A stretch of 34,119 nt of DNA from the NCBI GenBank assembly GCA_016210055.1, contig JACQUZ010000162.1:1-34119 (forward strand), read 5' to 3'. Below, piece after piece: positions 23,808 through 32,237 of this stretch (positions within the stretch are counted from its first letter, which is position 1; each line of letters begins with the position of its first letter). Both the position numbers and the translations under genes were made by a program. The notes beneath the pieces were generated by a model. It searched no databases, had not been told where the DNA came from, and was given only the letters and a program-made list of their open reading frames with translations. This stretch comes from Deltaproteobacteria bacterium (GTDB taxonomy: Bacteria > Myxococcota_A > Polyangia > Haliangiales > SHYZ01).

Positions 23808-25507
23808 CGCAATGGCTCCAGGGTCACATCCGCCGCCGAGAACCAGCCGTCCGACACGACGAGCCCTTTCACCCGCCTCTGCACGAGGCCAACCGGATCT
23901 GGCGCCACGAGGGGTATGAACGGCATCTCTGTGACGAGGAGCCGCGCCAGCTCGGCGACCCGAGACGCGCGCGCCTCCGGTTCCCACGTGCGATCCAATG
24001 CCGCGCACGCTGCGTCGACCGTGGGCGAGGAGAAGCCCCCGAGGTTCAAGCTCCCTCCCGTGGCAACCAGGGGCGACAGGTCATCGTCGACTCGCCCGCG
24101 AAACTCCATGACCGCAGCGTCAAAGTCGCCCGCGCGCAGCCGATTCATGAGGAATGCGCGCTCCCCTTGCCTCACCTCGACCAAGAACCCCGCCTTGCGC
24201 AGGCCGCCCACCACGACTTCACGCTCGGCATCCGTGCGGGCATCCGAAGCTACGAGAAACACGATCCGCAGCTTCTCCCGGCCTCGCTCGCGCACGCCGT
24301 CCTTGTCACCATCACGCCACCCCGCCTCGTCGAGGAGTCGGGCAGCGGCGCTCGGGTCAAAAGCCGGCGGCTCGGGTGAAGGCCCGTCGCCCGGTCCACC
24401 GGGCCAAGCCGGCCCCGCGATCGGCCTCGCGAGCCCGTGGTACGCATCCCGTGCGATGCGCGTGCGGTCCATGAGCAAGGCGGCTGCGCGCCTGACCCGC
24501 ACGTCATCCATGGGCGGTCTCCTCGCGTTGACGAGCACGTAGCGGAACCTCGGTGGCCTCAAGCGTATTGGCGAAAAACTCTCCACCAGTCCGGGAGTCG
24601 AGAGCTGCTCTGGGTAGTGTTCCCGGATGAGCGACGGTACGAGGTCGATCTCTCCTTTCTTGGCCCGCAGGAGGGCTTGGGCGGCATCCGGCTCAATGAG
24701 GAACACGAGCTCCTCCGCGGACGGCTGCTTCCCCCAGTAGGAGTCGTTCCGCTGAAGCACGATTTCGACCCCCTTTTCCCAGCGGTGGAACTTGAATGGT
24801 CCGGTCCCGATGGGCGCACGATTCCTCGGGTTCCGAGCAAGGTCTCCCAAGCCGTACGCGTGAGCTGGAAGCATCGGGACTTCGGCCAAGGCGCGCACCA
24901 CCCCAGCGCTCGGCCGCCGCAGGGTGATTCGCAGGTCTCGAGGCCCCCAGAGCTCCACGCTCGCCACGTCGGCGAGGAGGTTGGCGAGGCGCGTGGAAGG
25001 GGCGTGGGACGAACGTGCCTCGTCGAGCGAGAATTGAGCATCGACCGCAGAAAACGGACGCCCGTCATGAAAGGTCACCCGGTCGCGCAAGCGGAACCGA
25101 AGCTCTAGTCCAGAGGGCATGACCCTGAAGCTCTCTGCGAGTACAGGCTCAAGCGATCCAGGCCCGCCCGAAGGGGACGGAGCATGGCGGAGGAGTGGCT
25201 CAAAGATCGTGTTCTCGGCCACCTGGAGGCTCCCCTCATCGGGCTCAACCAGTGGATTGAGATGTGTTGGGTCGACTTCCAGCCTGACCCGAAGGCCGGT
25301 AACGCGGCTTGTCGAAACACCAGTGGGCAGTGCCCCGCCGTCATGATCGTTGCTCGGTGTCTCGAGCGGTGGGACGCTCGCGTGGCGCCAGTGCTTGGAA
25401 CGCGCAGGCGGGCCGTCGCAACCCCCAAGGCCGGCGAAAGAGAGGATGGCCAGGGAGACGATCAGCCCCCAAGCCACTCCCCTGGCTTGTCGCCAGAAGA
25501 GCCCCAT
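23804..25507 (-). CDS. ABC transporter family-5 solute-binding lipoprotein (second, divergent paralogue)
   Basis: This 567-residue protein starts at ATG 25507, chosen because the next residues form a signal peptide with lipobox LGGC (Cys30). The frame is open to 26326, but that stretch shadows other genes. A polar linker of about 45 residues follows. The same SBP family 5 landmarks as its neighbour then appear: DPTHLNPLVEPDEGSLQVAEN, FRLRDRVTFHDGRPFSAVDAQ and APIGTGPFKFHRWEKGVEIVL. The two proteins share the family framework but differ widely, so this is an old duplication or two recruitments. It is the first gene of a four-gene operon: this, the second binding protein and two permeases. Confidence 0.88.
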   Translation of the reverse strand: MGLFWRQARGVAWGLIVSLAILSFAGLGGCDGPPARSKHWRHASVPPLETPSNDHDGGALPTGVSTSRVTGLRVRLEVDPTHLNPLVEPDEGSLQVAENTIFEPLLRHAPSPSGGPGSLEPVLAESFRVMPSGLELRFRLRDRVTFHDGRPFSAVDAQFSLDEARSSHAPSTRLANLLADVASVELWGPRDLRITLRRPSAGVVRALAEVPMLPAHAYGLGDLARNPRNRAPIGTGPFKFHRWEKGVEIVLQRNDSYWGKQPSAEELVFLIEPDAAQALLRAKKGEIDLVPSLIREHYPEQLSTPGLVESFSPIRLRPPRFRYVLVNARRPPMDDVRVRRAAALLMDRTRIARDAYHGLARPIAGPAWPGGPGDGPSPEPPAFDPSAAARLLDEAGWRDGDKDGVRERGREKLRIVFLVASDARTDAEREVVVGGLRKAGFLVEVRQGERAFLMNRLRAGDFDAAVMEFRGRVDDDLSPLVATGGSLNLGGFSSPTVDAACAALDRTWEPEARASRVAELARLLVTEMPFIPLVAPDPVGLVQRRVKGLVVSDGWFSAADVTLEPLR

Positions 25508-25510
25508 GTT

Positions 25511-26080
25511 ATGACCAGCGCCATGACGAAAACTCCGGCCGTGGTTCTCGTCCTCGGAAGCCTCCTTTTCTTGGGATGCAGCCGCCAAGGCGCAGAAGGG
25601 AGCGCCGCCGCGGAAGTAGTGGAAAGCCAGGTGAAGCTCGACCTTCCCACTCCGCCGAATTTCGAGGAACCGCAGACCTATCCCGATGGCTCTCACTCTG
25701 TCCTCGAGATGCGAAGGCGTGGCAGGAAGTTCCTCGACCAGGATGTTCGTATCAAGGGGTTCGTTCTTTGGGTTTACCAGTGCGACCCCCTTGTCGCCAA
25801 GGAAACTCCTGAAAAATGCGAGCGGCCGCATTTCCTTCTGGGAGACACGGCGGACGCTTCGGAAACGAAGAGCCTCCAAGTCGTGGACGTGCCTCGCCCA
25901 CCCAGAGAAGACGAGAAGCGCGTTCTCCCGAAGGAAGAGCTCGCGAATTGGCCAGCAGTGCCCGTCATTACTATTGGACAAAAGGTGGTCGTGGAAGGGA
26001 AGTGGGCTATCCGCTCGCCGAAGGGCTTCGTCAACTCCGACGGCCTTCTCGTATATGCCAACCTGACGGTCGCCAACTAG
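25511..26080 (+). CDS. Lipoprotein of unknown function
   Basis: This 189-residue protein has a signal peptide with lipobox FLGC (Cys23). ATG 25511 is used, with weak AGAAGAG upstream; ATG 25523 also fits. The mature part has the segments FEEPQTYPDGSHSVLEMRRRGRKFLDQDVRIKGFV, a Cys-bearing CDPLVAKETPEKCERPHFLLGD and VITIGQKVVVEGKWAIRSPKGF. The strand pattern with VRIKGFV and VVVEGKW resembles an OB-fold, as in small bacterial NirD/YdeI-like lipoproteins, which is an inference. Its 5' end lies 3 bp from that of the divergent ABC operon, and its stop lies 1 bp from the convergent activator gene. Confidence 0.75.
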   Translation: MTSAMTKTPAVVLVLGSLLFLGCSRQGAEGSAAAEVVESQVKLDLPTPPNFEEPQTYPDGSHSVLEMRRRGRKFLDQDVRIKGFVLWVYQCDPLVAKETPEKCERPHFLLGDTADASETKSLQVVDVPRPPREDEKRVLPKEELANWPAVPVITIGQKVVVEGKWAIRSPKGFVNSDGLLVYANLTVAN

Positions 26081-26081
26081 C

Positions 26082-27446
26082 TCACTTGCGCCGAGGGCGC
26101 GGAATCCGATACAGGGCCAGCTTGTTGACCAAAGTCGCCCGTGAGACGCCGAGGTACTTCGCAGCGCGCGTCTGATTTCCTGCAGAGGCGTCGAGCGCCG
26201 ACACGATGAGATCCCGCTCTTTTGCGGACTCGGCGTCGAGCGACGGATCGGCCGATTGTTCCAATTCCTCCAGAGCGGGAGCTGGCTCCCCAATCGGTGG
26301 CTCGAGGACCAGATGCGCTGGTCCAATCTCGCTCCCGCTCGCTAACAACACGGCTCGCTCCATCACCGAGCGGAGCTCACGGACGTTTCCTGGCCAGGAA
26401 TACGCCTTGAGACGCACCATCGCTTCTGGATGAACCCTTGGCGCGACTTGGCCGAGGCGCGTCGAGAACTCCGCGACAAAGTGCAGGGCAAGCCTCGAAA
26501 TGCCCCCACGCCGCTCGCGGAGAGGGGGAAGGAGGAGCGTAATGCCGTTGAGTCGATAGTAGAGATCGGCGCGGAACGCGCCCCGAGACACGTCGAGGCG
26601 CAGGTCCCTGTTCGTCGCGGCCACGAATCGGACGTCGAGCAGACGCGGGCTCAGGCCACCAAGCCGTGTGACCTGCTTGGTCTCCAGCGCACGAAGGAGC
26701 TTCACCTGCATGGTGAGCGGCATGTCACCGACTTCGTCCAGGAACACCGTGCCCCCCATGGCCGCCTCAAAAAGCCCAGGCTTGGCCTGCACAGCTCCCG
26801 TGAACGCGCCACGCTCGTAGCCGAAGATTTCGCTCTCCAAGAGGGTCTCGGTGAACGCCGCACAGTTGATTCCGACATTCCTCCCGCCTCGGCCGGACAG
26901 CTGGTGAATCGTCGTCGCGAGCACCTCCTTTCCCGTGCCCGTCTCGCCGGCAATAAGCACGTTGACGGGGCTGGCAGCGATGCGCGCGATGAGGGGAGGC
27001 ACGGATTCGGGGGTCGGATCTTCGACGGTGAGCGCGGCCCTCGGCAAGCCGTCGTGCGCCGCTTCGGCCCGTGCGCCGCGAAGCAGGACGATGGTAAAAG
27101 GGCCCACCTGAAAGCTGTCGCCCGGCGACAAGGGCACAGGATCCCCCCCTGCCAGGACTTGTCCATTAAGCCGGATTCCGTTGGTGCTCCCGAGGTCTTG
27201 TACGGATACGCATGAGTCCACGTGCACCGCGACATGGCGCCTAGAAATACGCCCATGAGAAAGCGGCAAGTCGCAGGTGGGATCACGTCCCAGAACTACC
27301 TTTCCCGTCTCAGGCAACGGATGGGTAACGAAGTGCCCTGCCCCAACAACGAGGAGGAAATCCCGACCACCGAGGCTAGAATCGGCCCCAGCCGTGGTCG
27401 TGCCCTGAACGGTCGTGTTCGTCGGCGAGCGACGGCCTTTGGTCAT
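26082..27446 (-). CDS. FHA-domain sigma-54-dependent transcriptional activator
   Basis: This 454-residue enhancer-binding protein has an N-terminal FHA domain: GRDPTCD at about 53, SRRHV, then STNG at about 87. Such domains bind phosphothreonine. An AAA+ domain follows, with Walker A GETGTGKE (about 167-174), the sigma-54 contact loop GAFTGA (213-218), Walker B GTVFLDE (232-238) and the arginine-finger region. A Fis-type helix-turn-helix closes the protein (NQTRAAKYLGVSRATLVNKL). It hydrolyses ATP to open sigma-54 promoters, with activity set by threonine phosphorylation rather than a receiver domain. ATG 27446 is used; GTG 27479 would overlap the upstream stop as GTGA and is equally possible. 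A Hanks kinase gene begins 2.5 kb away. Confidence 0.93.
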   Translation of the reverse strand: MTKGRRSPTNTTVQGTTTAGADSSLGGRDFLLVVGAGHFVTHPLPETGKVVLGRDPTCDLPLSHGRISRRHVAVHVDSCVSVQDLGSTNGIRLNGQVLAGGDPVPLSPGDSFQVGPFTIVLLRGARAEAAHDGLPRAALTVEDPTPESVPPLIARIAASPVNVLIAGETGTGKEVLATTIHQLSGRGGRNVGINCAAFTETLLESEIFGYERGAFTGAVQAKPGLFEAAMGGTVFLDEVGDMPLTMQVKLLRALETKQVTRLGGLSPRLLDVRFVAATNRDLRLDVSRGAFRADLYYRLNGITLLLPPLRERRGGISRLALHFVAEFSTRLGQVAPRVHPEAMVRLKAYSWPGNVRELRSVMERAVLLASGSEIGPAHLVLEPPIGEPAPALEELEQSADPSLDAESAKERDLIVSALDASAGNQTRAAKYLGVSRATLVNKLALYRIPRPRRK

Positions 27447-27475
27447 TGGGCACCGAGTATACTTCGCATGCCTCG

Positions 27476-29899
27476 TCACCTTCTAAGCGGGCGTGGCATG
27501 GGCCTGGCGGCATGTCCTGTTCCCAGCTGTCCCCGGTGCCCCTGTCCCCAGCACCAAAGCCCATTGTCGTTCTTGGCACGAGCGCACGTCGTGGTTTCCC
27601 CAAGCGACATGTCCGCCCACGGGCCCGAGGACTGGACCAGCGTCGGCTTGTCTGCGTAAACGCTGCCAATCCCCACCTCGCCACGGTCGTTCCTCCCCCA
27701 GCAGAACAGGTCGCCGAGGGTGGTGAGGGCACACGCATTATCGAATCCGCACTCGACTTTCACCCAGTCGGTGCTCGTCGTCACCTGCGACAGGCTGCCG
27801 ACAAAGGGCGCCGAAGACTGGCTTGGGCCGCACCACAACGTGCGAGAAGCCCCAGCCACTCGAATGCCGCAAGTCAGCTCGTATCCGGTAGACACCCATT
27901 CCCAGTCGCTTTCCGTTCCTACCCGCGTCGGGGAACTGCCCCCTGCGCCCCAGCAATAGAGCTGCCTATCTCGAATGCCACACGAGCTCTGGATTCCAGC
28001 CGAAACCAAGGCCCAGCCCGTCTCGGACCCCACCCGAGCAAGAGCGCCAAAACTCCTGCCCCAGCACCACGCAGTGCGCTCGGCGCCGCGAATGCCGCAT
28101 CCGCGGGAACTTCGTATCGAGACGGATTCCCAATCCGTGACGTCGGGCCAAGGAGTCGGCGCGCCCGTCGAATCCCCTGCGAACCCGAGCTCACCTTCAA
28201 AGTTCGTCCCCCAGCAGGTCAAGCGCTTTGTCTGGTCCAGCCCACAAGCAAAGTTTTCGCCCGCCCCGACCGCTGAAAACGTGCTTGAGCTCGCAATCTT
28301 TCCTGGCGAATCGGAGTCGATGTCACTCATGCTGCCGTTGCCAAGCTGTCCCGCGTCATTTGCTCCCCAGCAGAGCAGCGCACCATCCTGCGCAATGCCG
28401 CAGGCATGCCGACTCCACCCTGCGGCGACCGATTTCCATTCGCCGACCTCGCCCGCAATACGACTTGGCGCTTGGCGATCGGATTCCTCGCCATCCCCGC
28501 GCTGTCCGCGGGACGCATTGCCCCAGCAAAAGCCCCCTCCGTCCTGGTCGACACCACACGTGTGCTCCGAGCCTGCGGCCACTTGGACCCATTTCACAGG
28601 CGGCCCCTGGACACGCGAGGGGAGAGCGGCTGCTGGCCTGAAGCTCCCAAGCCCAACCTGGCCAAATTCGTTGTGACCCCAACACTCCACGTGCGAGCCG
28701 CGCCTAGCACACGAGTGGGAGGACCCCGTGGTGACCTCGTCCCAATCCGCGAGCATGCCAACCTGCACCGGCGTGGGGCCCGAGCAGGCTTCCCCTTCGC
28801 ATCCGAGCTGTCGCAGGTCGTTCCGGCCAAAGCACCACAGCGTCCGCGGGTCCTTTTGAATCGCACAGGTGTGGCTGCCGCCGGCCGCCACCGCAACCCA
28901 CGAGGCATTCCCACCGACCGCGGTCCCCGGCGGCGCGCGGAGCGGTGCATTGCCGCTGTCGACACCAAGCTGGCCAAACGAGTTCGCACCCCAGCAGTAA
29001 AGCTTTTCATCCCGAACGCCACACGAATGAAACTCGCCGGCGCTCACAGAGGTCCAGCCCGGCGCGAGGCCAACCTGCTTGGGCGTGTACGCGGCCGAAT
29101 CCGAGGATCCATGACCGACCTGCCCGACGATGTTGATGCCCCAGCAAAAGAGGGAACCATCACGGATCGCGCACGTGTGGGCACCACCCGCGCTCACCGA
29201 GGTCCACCCGGTCGACCCTGGTTCGACTTGCCTTGGCTCCGAGGCCTCGCTGGACTGAGGCGTGCCCAATCGCCCGTCATCCCCGGCCCCCCAGCACCAG
29301 AGTGAGCCGTCATCCTTGCGGATTGCACAGGCATGCTCGCCGCCAGCCGAAACGCTTTCCCACGTGGCACCCGAAGGCCCGAGCACGAACTGCGGAGTCG
29401 AATGGGTCCGGGTGTCACGATTGCCCAGCTTTCCGTTGCGCCCATTTCCCCAGCAGAACAAGCGGCCATCGACGTCGATTCCGCACGAGTGGGTCCTTCC
29501 TGCCGAGATGGCCGCCCACGCGGCGTTGGACCATCCGGCGTCCATTCCTCCGCTGTCGAGCGTACTGGCGTCGAGCGGACTACTGTCGGGCACGCTCCTA
29601 TCGGGCTGACTGCCGTCGCTCTGCCCATCAGGACGGGCGTCGGCAGGAGTACTGACGTCGGGCGGGGCCCCGTCCTCCGGAGCGAAACATCGACTGGTCG
29701 CAGGGGCTGCACAGAAGCCATCAGCCGTACACTCGAGCCCGCTCGGGCAGTCCCTCGTTTTTTCGCCGCACCTTAGTACGCACTCCTCGTGGTGTGGGCC
29801 GTAACACCCCCCCACCAGAAAAATGATCAGCAATTTCGTTATGATATTCCTGTACCCAAGCGAAAAACCTGCCAGCTCTTTCCACTTCTTCTCGTTCAA
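27476..29899 (-). CDS. RCC1-repeat lipoprotein, about 14 repeats (two propellers)
   Basis: This 807-residue protein starts at a rare TTG (29899). No ATG or GTG in frame precedes the hydrophobic core, and the N-region KKWK fits a signal peptide. The lipobox is VGGC (Cys32). A short cysteine-rich segment (CVLRCGEKTRDCPSGLECTADGFC) and an Asp/Ser/Pro-rich linker follow. Then come about 14 RCC1-like repeats of 38-47 residues with the pattern SAG..H.CGI...L.CWG.N..GQLG, enough for two seven-bladed propellers. Each repeat keeps a Cys pair, so disulfides are likely; repeats 10-12 are shorter and irregular. Function unknown; probably surface ligand binding. It is divergent from the kinase by 20 bp and leads into the FHA activator gene. 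Confidence 0.85.
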   Translation of the reverse strand: MNEKKWKELAGFSLGYRNIITKLLIIFLVGGCYGPHHEECVLRCGEKTRDCPSGLECTADGFCAAPATSRCFAPEDGAPPDVSTPADARPDGQSDGSQPDRSVPDSSPLDASTLDSGGMDAGWSNAAWAAISAGRTHSCGIDVDGRLFCWGNGRNGKLGNRDTRTHSTPQFVLGPSGATWESVSAGGEHACAIRKDDGSLWCWGAGDDGRLGTPQSSEASEPRQVEPGSTGWTSVSAGGAHTCAIRDGSLFCWGINIVGQVGHGSSDSAAYTPKQVGLAPGWTSVSAGEFHSCGVRDEKLYCWGANSFGQLGVDSGNAPLRAPPGTAVGGNASWVAVAAGGSHTCAIQKDPRTLWCFGRNDLRQLGCEGEACSGPTPVQVGMLADWDEVTTGSSHSCARRGSHVECWGHNEFGQVGLGSFRPAAALPSRVQGPPVKWVQVAAGSEHTCGVDQDGGGFCWGNASRGQRGDGEESDRQAPSRIAGEVGEWKSVAAGWSRHACGIAQDGALLCWGANDAGQLGNGSMSDIDSDSPGKIASSSTFSAVGAGENFACGLDQTKRLTCWGTNFEGELGFAGDSTGAPTPWPDVTDWESVSIRSSRGCGIRGAERTAWCWGRSFGALARVGSETGWALVSAGIQSSCGIRDRQLYCWGAGGSSPTRVGTESDWEWVSTGYELTCGIRVAGASRTLWCGPSQSSAPFVGSLSQVTTSTDWVKVECGFDNACALTTLGDLFCWGRNDRGEVGIGSVYADKPTLVQSSGPWADMSLGETTTCARAKNDNGLWCWGQGHRGQLGTGHAARPMPRPLRR

Positions 29900-29907
29900 A
29901 GTCTCTG

Positions 29908-29913
29908 TATAGT
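29908..29913 (+). promoter_or_regulatory. Possible -10 box (TATAGT) for the kinase operon, implying a leaderless start
   Basis: TATAGT ends seven bases before the GTG start at 29920. It sits in the most AT-rich stretch of the area. No good -35 box lies 16-18 bases upstream. If real, the transcript would begin at or next to the start codon, consistent with the lack of a ribosome site there. Confidence 0.3.
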
Positions 29914-29919
29914 AACAGT

Positions 29920-31359
29920 GTGGCTGCCCGAGATTCCTCGGAAAAATCGCAAGAGGACCGGGATGCCGCGGCAGGCCAGCCCACGCCCACCGAGTATTCC
30001 CCTGAAGTCGTCCCGACTCAGGCGTCGCCGGAAAACGAGCGGCCGGAGTGGGCAGTACTCACGCCAGTCGCAGTCCGGGCTGATGCGCTGAGCCCCGGAG
30101 TGCGTGTCGGCGACTACGTCGTGGAAAAGAAGCTCGGGCAAGGGGGCATGGGCGAGGTCCACGGCGCGACCCATCCGCTGATTGGAAAACGTGTCGCCAT
30201 TAAGGTACTCAAGCACGCGCTAAGTGCCTGTCCCGAGATGGTGCAGCGTTTTGTCCAGGAAGCGCGAGCTGTCAATCGCATCGGCCATCCCAACATCGTG
30301 GACGTTTTTGCATTCGGCCAGCTTCCCGACGGGCGCCATTATTCGGTCATGGAGTGGCTTCGCGGGCAAAGCCTCGCCGAGCGACTTCGGGCTGGGCTAC
30401 TCCCTATGGGCCAAGCATTGGAAATCCTGGAAGACGTGTGCCGGGCCCTCGAGGCAGCCCACGAGGTCGGCGTCGTGCACCGAGACCTCAAGCCGGATAA
30501 CGTGTTCCTCATGGAAGTGCGGGGAGCTCGTCCGATGGTCAAGCTCCTCGATTTTGGCATCGCCAAGCTCCTGGGCGACGACGCGGACGCGAATTCGGCG
30601 ACTCGCACGGGGCAGCATGTCGGGACTCCTGCGTATAGCTCACCAGAGCAGGCTCGCGGAGAGGAGGTAGGGCCTCCAACGGATGCATACGCGCTGGGGA
30701 TAATGGCGTTCGAGATGATCGTGGGAAAGCTGCCTTTCATGGCGTCGAGCATCGCCGAAGTCTTGTCCATGCAGATGAACACGCCGCCTCCCAAGCCCAG
30801 AGACTTGGTCTCCCAGATGCCCGCTCAGCTCGAAGATCTTGTGATTTCCCTGCTACAGAAGGAGCCCGGGAAACGACCCACGATTCGTCAGGCGCGCACG
30901 GTGCTGGAGAAAATCAGGGCATCGCTTCCCTCAGAACTCATCACAAGCCCGCTTCCCCGCAAGGGACAACGCGGGGAAGCCAAGGTACCCGTCAGGTGGC
31001 GAACGATCATGGCTGTCGCAGCCATTCTCGTCGTCGGAGTTGCCGCCGGGCTCCTTATCAAGACATCCCGCAGTGGGACAGTCCAAGACGAACCGCAGGG
31101 ATGGGTACCAAGCGTTCATGGCACACCGGGAAGCATGGTGGCTCCTAGTCCTTTTGGATCGCCGCCTGCTCGACCTATACCCGAAAGGCCTCTTGTTGCC
31201 AGTCCACCGGCCCCAGAGCCAGATGCAGCAATAGGCCACGCGGCACGGCCAAGGCGGACGCGCCCTGCGACACGGTCTCACGGGGCCCATGCGGTCGACG
31301 CGGGAACCGAAGATCCGAATCGGATGATTGACCCCTTTCGTGACATCGAGAAGAAATGA
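29920..31359 (+). CDS. Hanks-type serine/threonine protein kinase, membrane anchored
   Basis: This 479-residue kinase starts at GTG 29920; no ATG fits and no ribosome site is visible. An acidic N-terminal extension of about 60 residues precedes the domain. The kinase motifs are complete: GQGGMGEV glycine loop, VAIK with Lys95, HRDLKPDN with catalytic Asp189, DFG with Asp211 and the SPEQ variant of APE. After the domain (to about 345) there is a basic stretch and one membrane helix (about 361-380). A Pro-rich, probably periplasmic, tail of about 100 residues with no recognisable sensor fold follows. Such kinases phosphorylate Ser/Thr, and FHA proteins read phosphothreonine, so the neighbouring activator is a plausible target. 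The TGA overlaps the next ATG by 4 bp. Confidence 0.95.
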   Translation: MAARDSSEKSQEDRDAAAGQPTPTEYSPEVVPTQASPENERPEWAVLTPVAVRADALSPGVRVGDYVVEKKLGQGGMGEVHGATHPLIGKRVAIKVLKHALSACPEMVQRFVQEARAVNRIGHPNIVDVFAFGQLPDGRHYSVMEWLRGQSLAERLRAGLLPMGQALEILEDVCRALEAAHEVGVVHRDLKPDNVFLMEVRGARPMVKLLDFGIAKLLGDDADANSATRTGQHVGTPAYSSPEQARGEEVGPPTDAYALGIMAFEMIVGKLPFMASSIAEVLSMQMNTPPPKPRDLVSQMPAQLEDLVISLLQKEPGKRPTIRQARTVLEKIRASLPSELITSPLPRKGQRGEAKVPVRWRTIMAVAAILVVGVAAGLLIKTSRSGTVQDEPQGWVPSVHGTPGSMVAPSPFGSPPARPIPERPLVASPPAPEPDAAIGHAARPRRTRPATRSHGAHAVDAGTEDPNRMIDPFRDIEKK

Positions 31360-32237
31360 AGCACCGGCAAAGATTCGGCTTTCTTTCACTTCTCACGGCG
31401 CTCGTCTCGGTACCAGGCCTTGGCCTTGCCCAGACTTCATCCAAGCCAAGTGCCCCGGTTGAGCTAGACCATGCACGGATCCTGTATCAAAAGGGGCTCA
31501 CACTTTCTCAGAAGGGGGACTTCGACGGAGCTATCGAAGCCTTCTCCGAAGGGCATCGCCTTTCACAGTTGCCGGGCTTTATTTTCAACTTGGCGCAGGC
31601 GTATCGCTTGAAGGGTGATTGCGCCGGGGCGGTACGGTTTTATCGGGAGTTCTTGCAAGCTGCGCCGGATGCACCAGAGCGCGCCGAGGCGACAAAGAGA
31701 ATCGATGAACTGGGGGGATGCGCCAGCGAACCTTCTTCGAAGGCCGCGGTGGAACCCATGCCCGAAAAAGAACCGCTCCCAGTCCCCGAACCGCGACCGA
31801 CGGCCGAAGCAAAATCGGAACCTATCGCGGCACCCAAAGTCACGCTTCACCAGACCACGGACGCAAGGAATCCGAGTCGCGACCGCGGGAAGTCCAAGCG
31901 AATGTCCGGCTCCATTGGGTTTGGTGTCGGCGCGGCGCTGGGTATCGCGAGCGCATATTGCGCGTTTCGCGGAGCGCGCGAGGCGCGCACGGTCGATGAC
32001 GCGTATCGGAGCGGCAACCCGACTTGGTCCGAAAGTCTCGATGAAGCCGAACGAAATGGAATCGCATGGAACCGACGGGCATGGTGGCTAGGAGCAGTGG
32101 CCCTCGGCTCAGCTGGGGCTGGAGGCGCGCTGTATTTCCTTGGCGTGCGTGACTCCCTCGGGAACAACGGAAGCGTCGCGGGCGTCATCATGCCAACGCC
32201 TTCGGGCGCCGAGGTCGTCCTGCAAGGAAGCTTTTGA
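31356..32237 (+). CDS. Exported TPR protein with C-terminal membrane segments
   Basis: This 293-residue protein has a signal peptide ending near GLA-Q. Two to three tetratricopeptide-like helices pairs follow: ARILYQKGLTLSQKGDFDGAIEAFSEG, FIFNLAQAYRLKGDCAGAVRFYREFL and PERAEATKRIDEL. Then comes a Pro/Glu-rich linker (about 125-165) and two hydrophobic segments (about 180-200 and 228-248). TPRs mediate protein binding. Kinase-TPR gene pairs are common in myxobacteria, and the ATGA overlap with the kinase gene argues that the two proteins act together, perhaps as a sensor partner. The signal sequence implies the TPR part lies outside the cytoplasm, where it could meet the kinase's periplasmic tail. 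Confidence 0.83.
   Translation: MKHRQRFGFLSLLTALVSVPGLGLAQTSSKPSAPVELDHARILYQKGLTLSQKGDFDGAIEAFSEGHRLSQLPGFIFNLAQAYRLKGDCAGAVRFYREFLQAAPDAPERAEATKRIDELGGCASEPSSKAAVEPMPEKEPLPVPEPRPTAEAKSEPIAAPKVTLHQTTDARNPSRDRGKSKRMSGSIGFGVGAALGIASAYCAFRGAREARTVDDAYRSGNPTWSESLDEAERNGIAWNRRAWWLGAVALGSAGAGGALYFLGVRDSLGNNGSVAGVIMPTPSGAEVVLQGSF

Noticed and set aside
20474..26326. Very long open frames extending upstream of the ABC transporter genes
   Set aside because: They arise from high GC content in other frames. Signal peptides, overlaps and ribosome sites place the real starts at 21313, 23807 and 25507.
29859..29874. Sigma-54-like match (10 of 12) on the minus strand
   Set aside because: It lies inside the start of the RCC1 lipoprotein gene, downstream of its only sensible start codon. 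A match of this quality is expected by chance a few times in a window this size.
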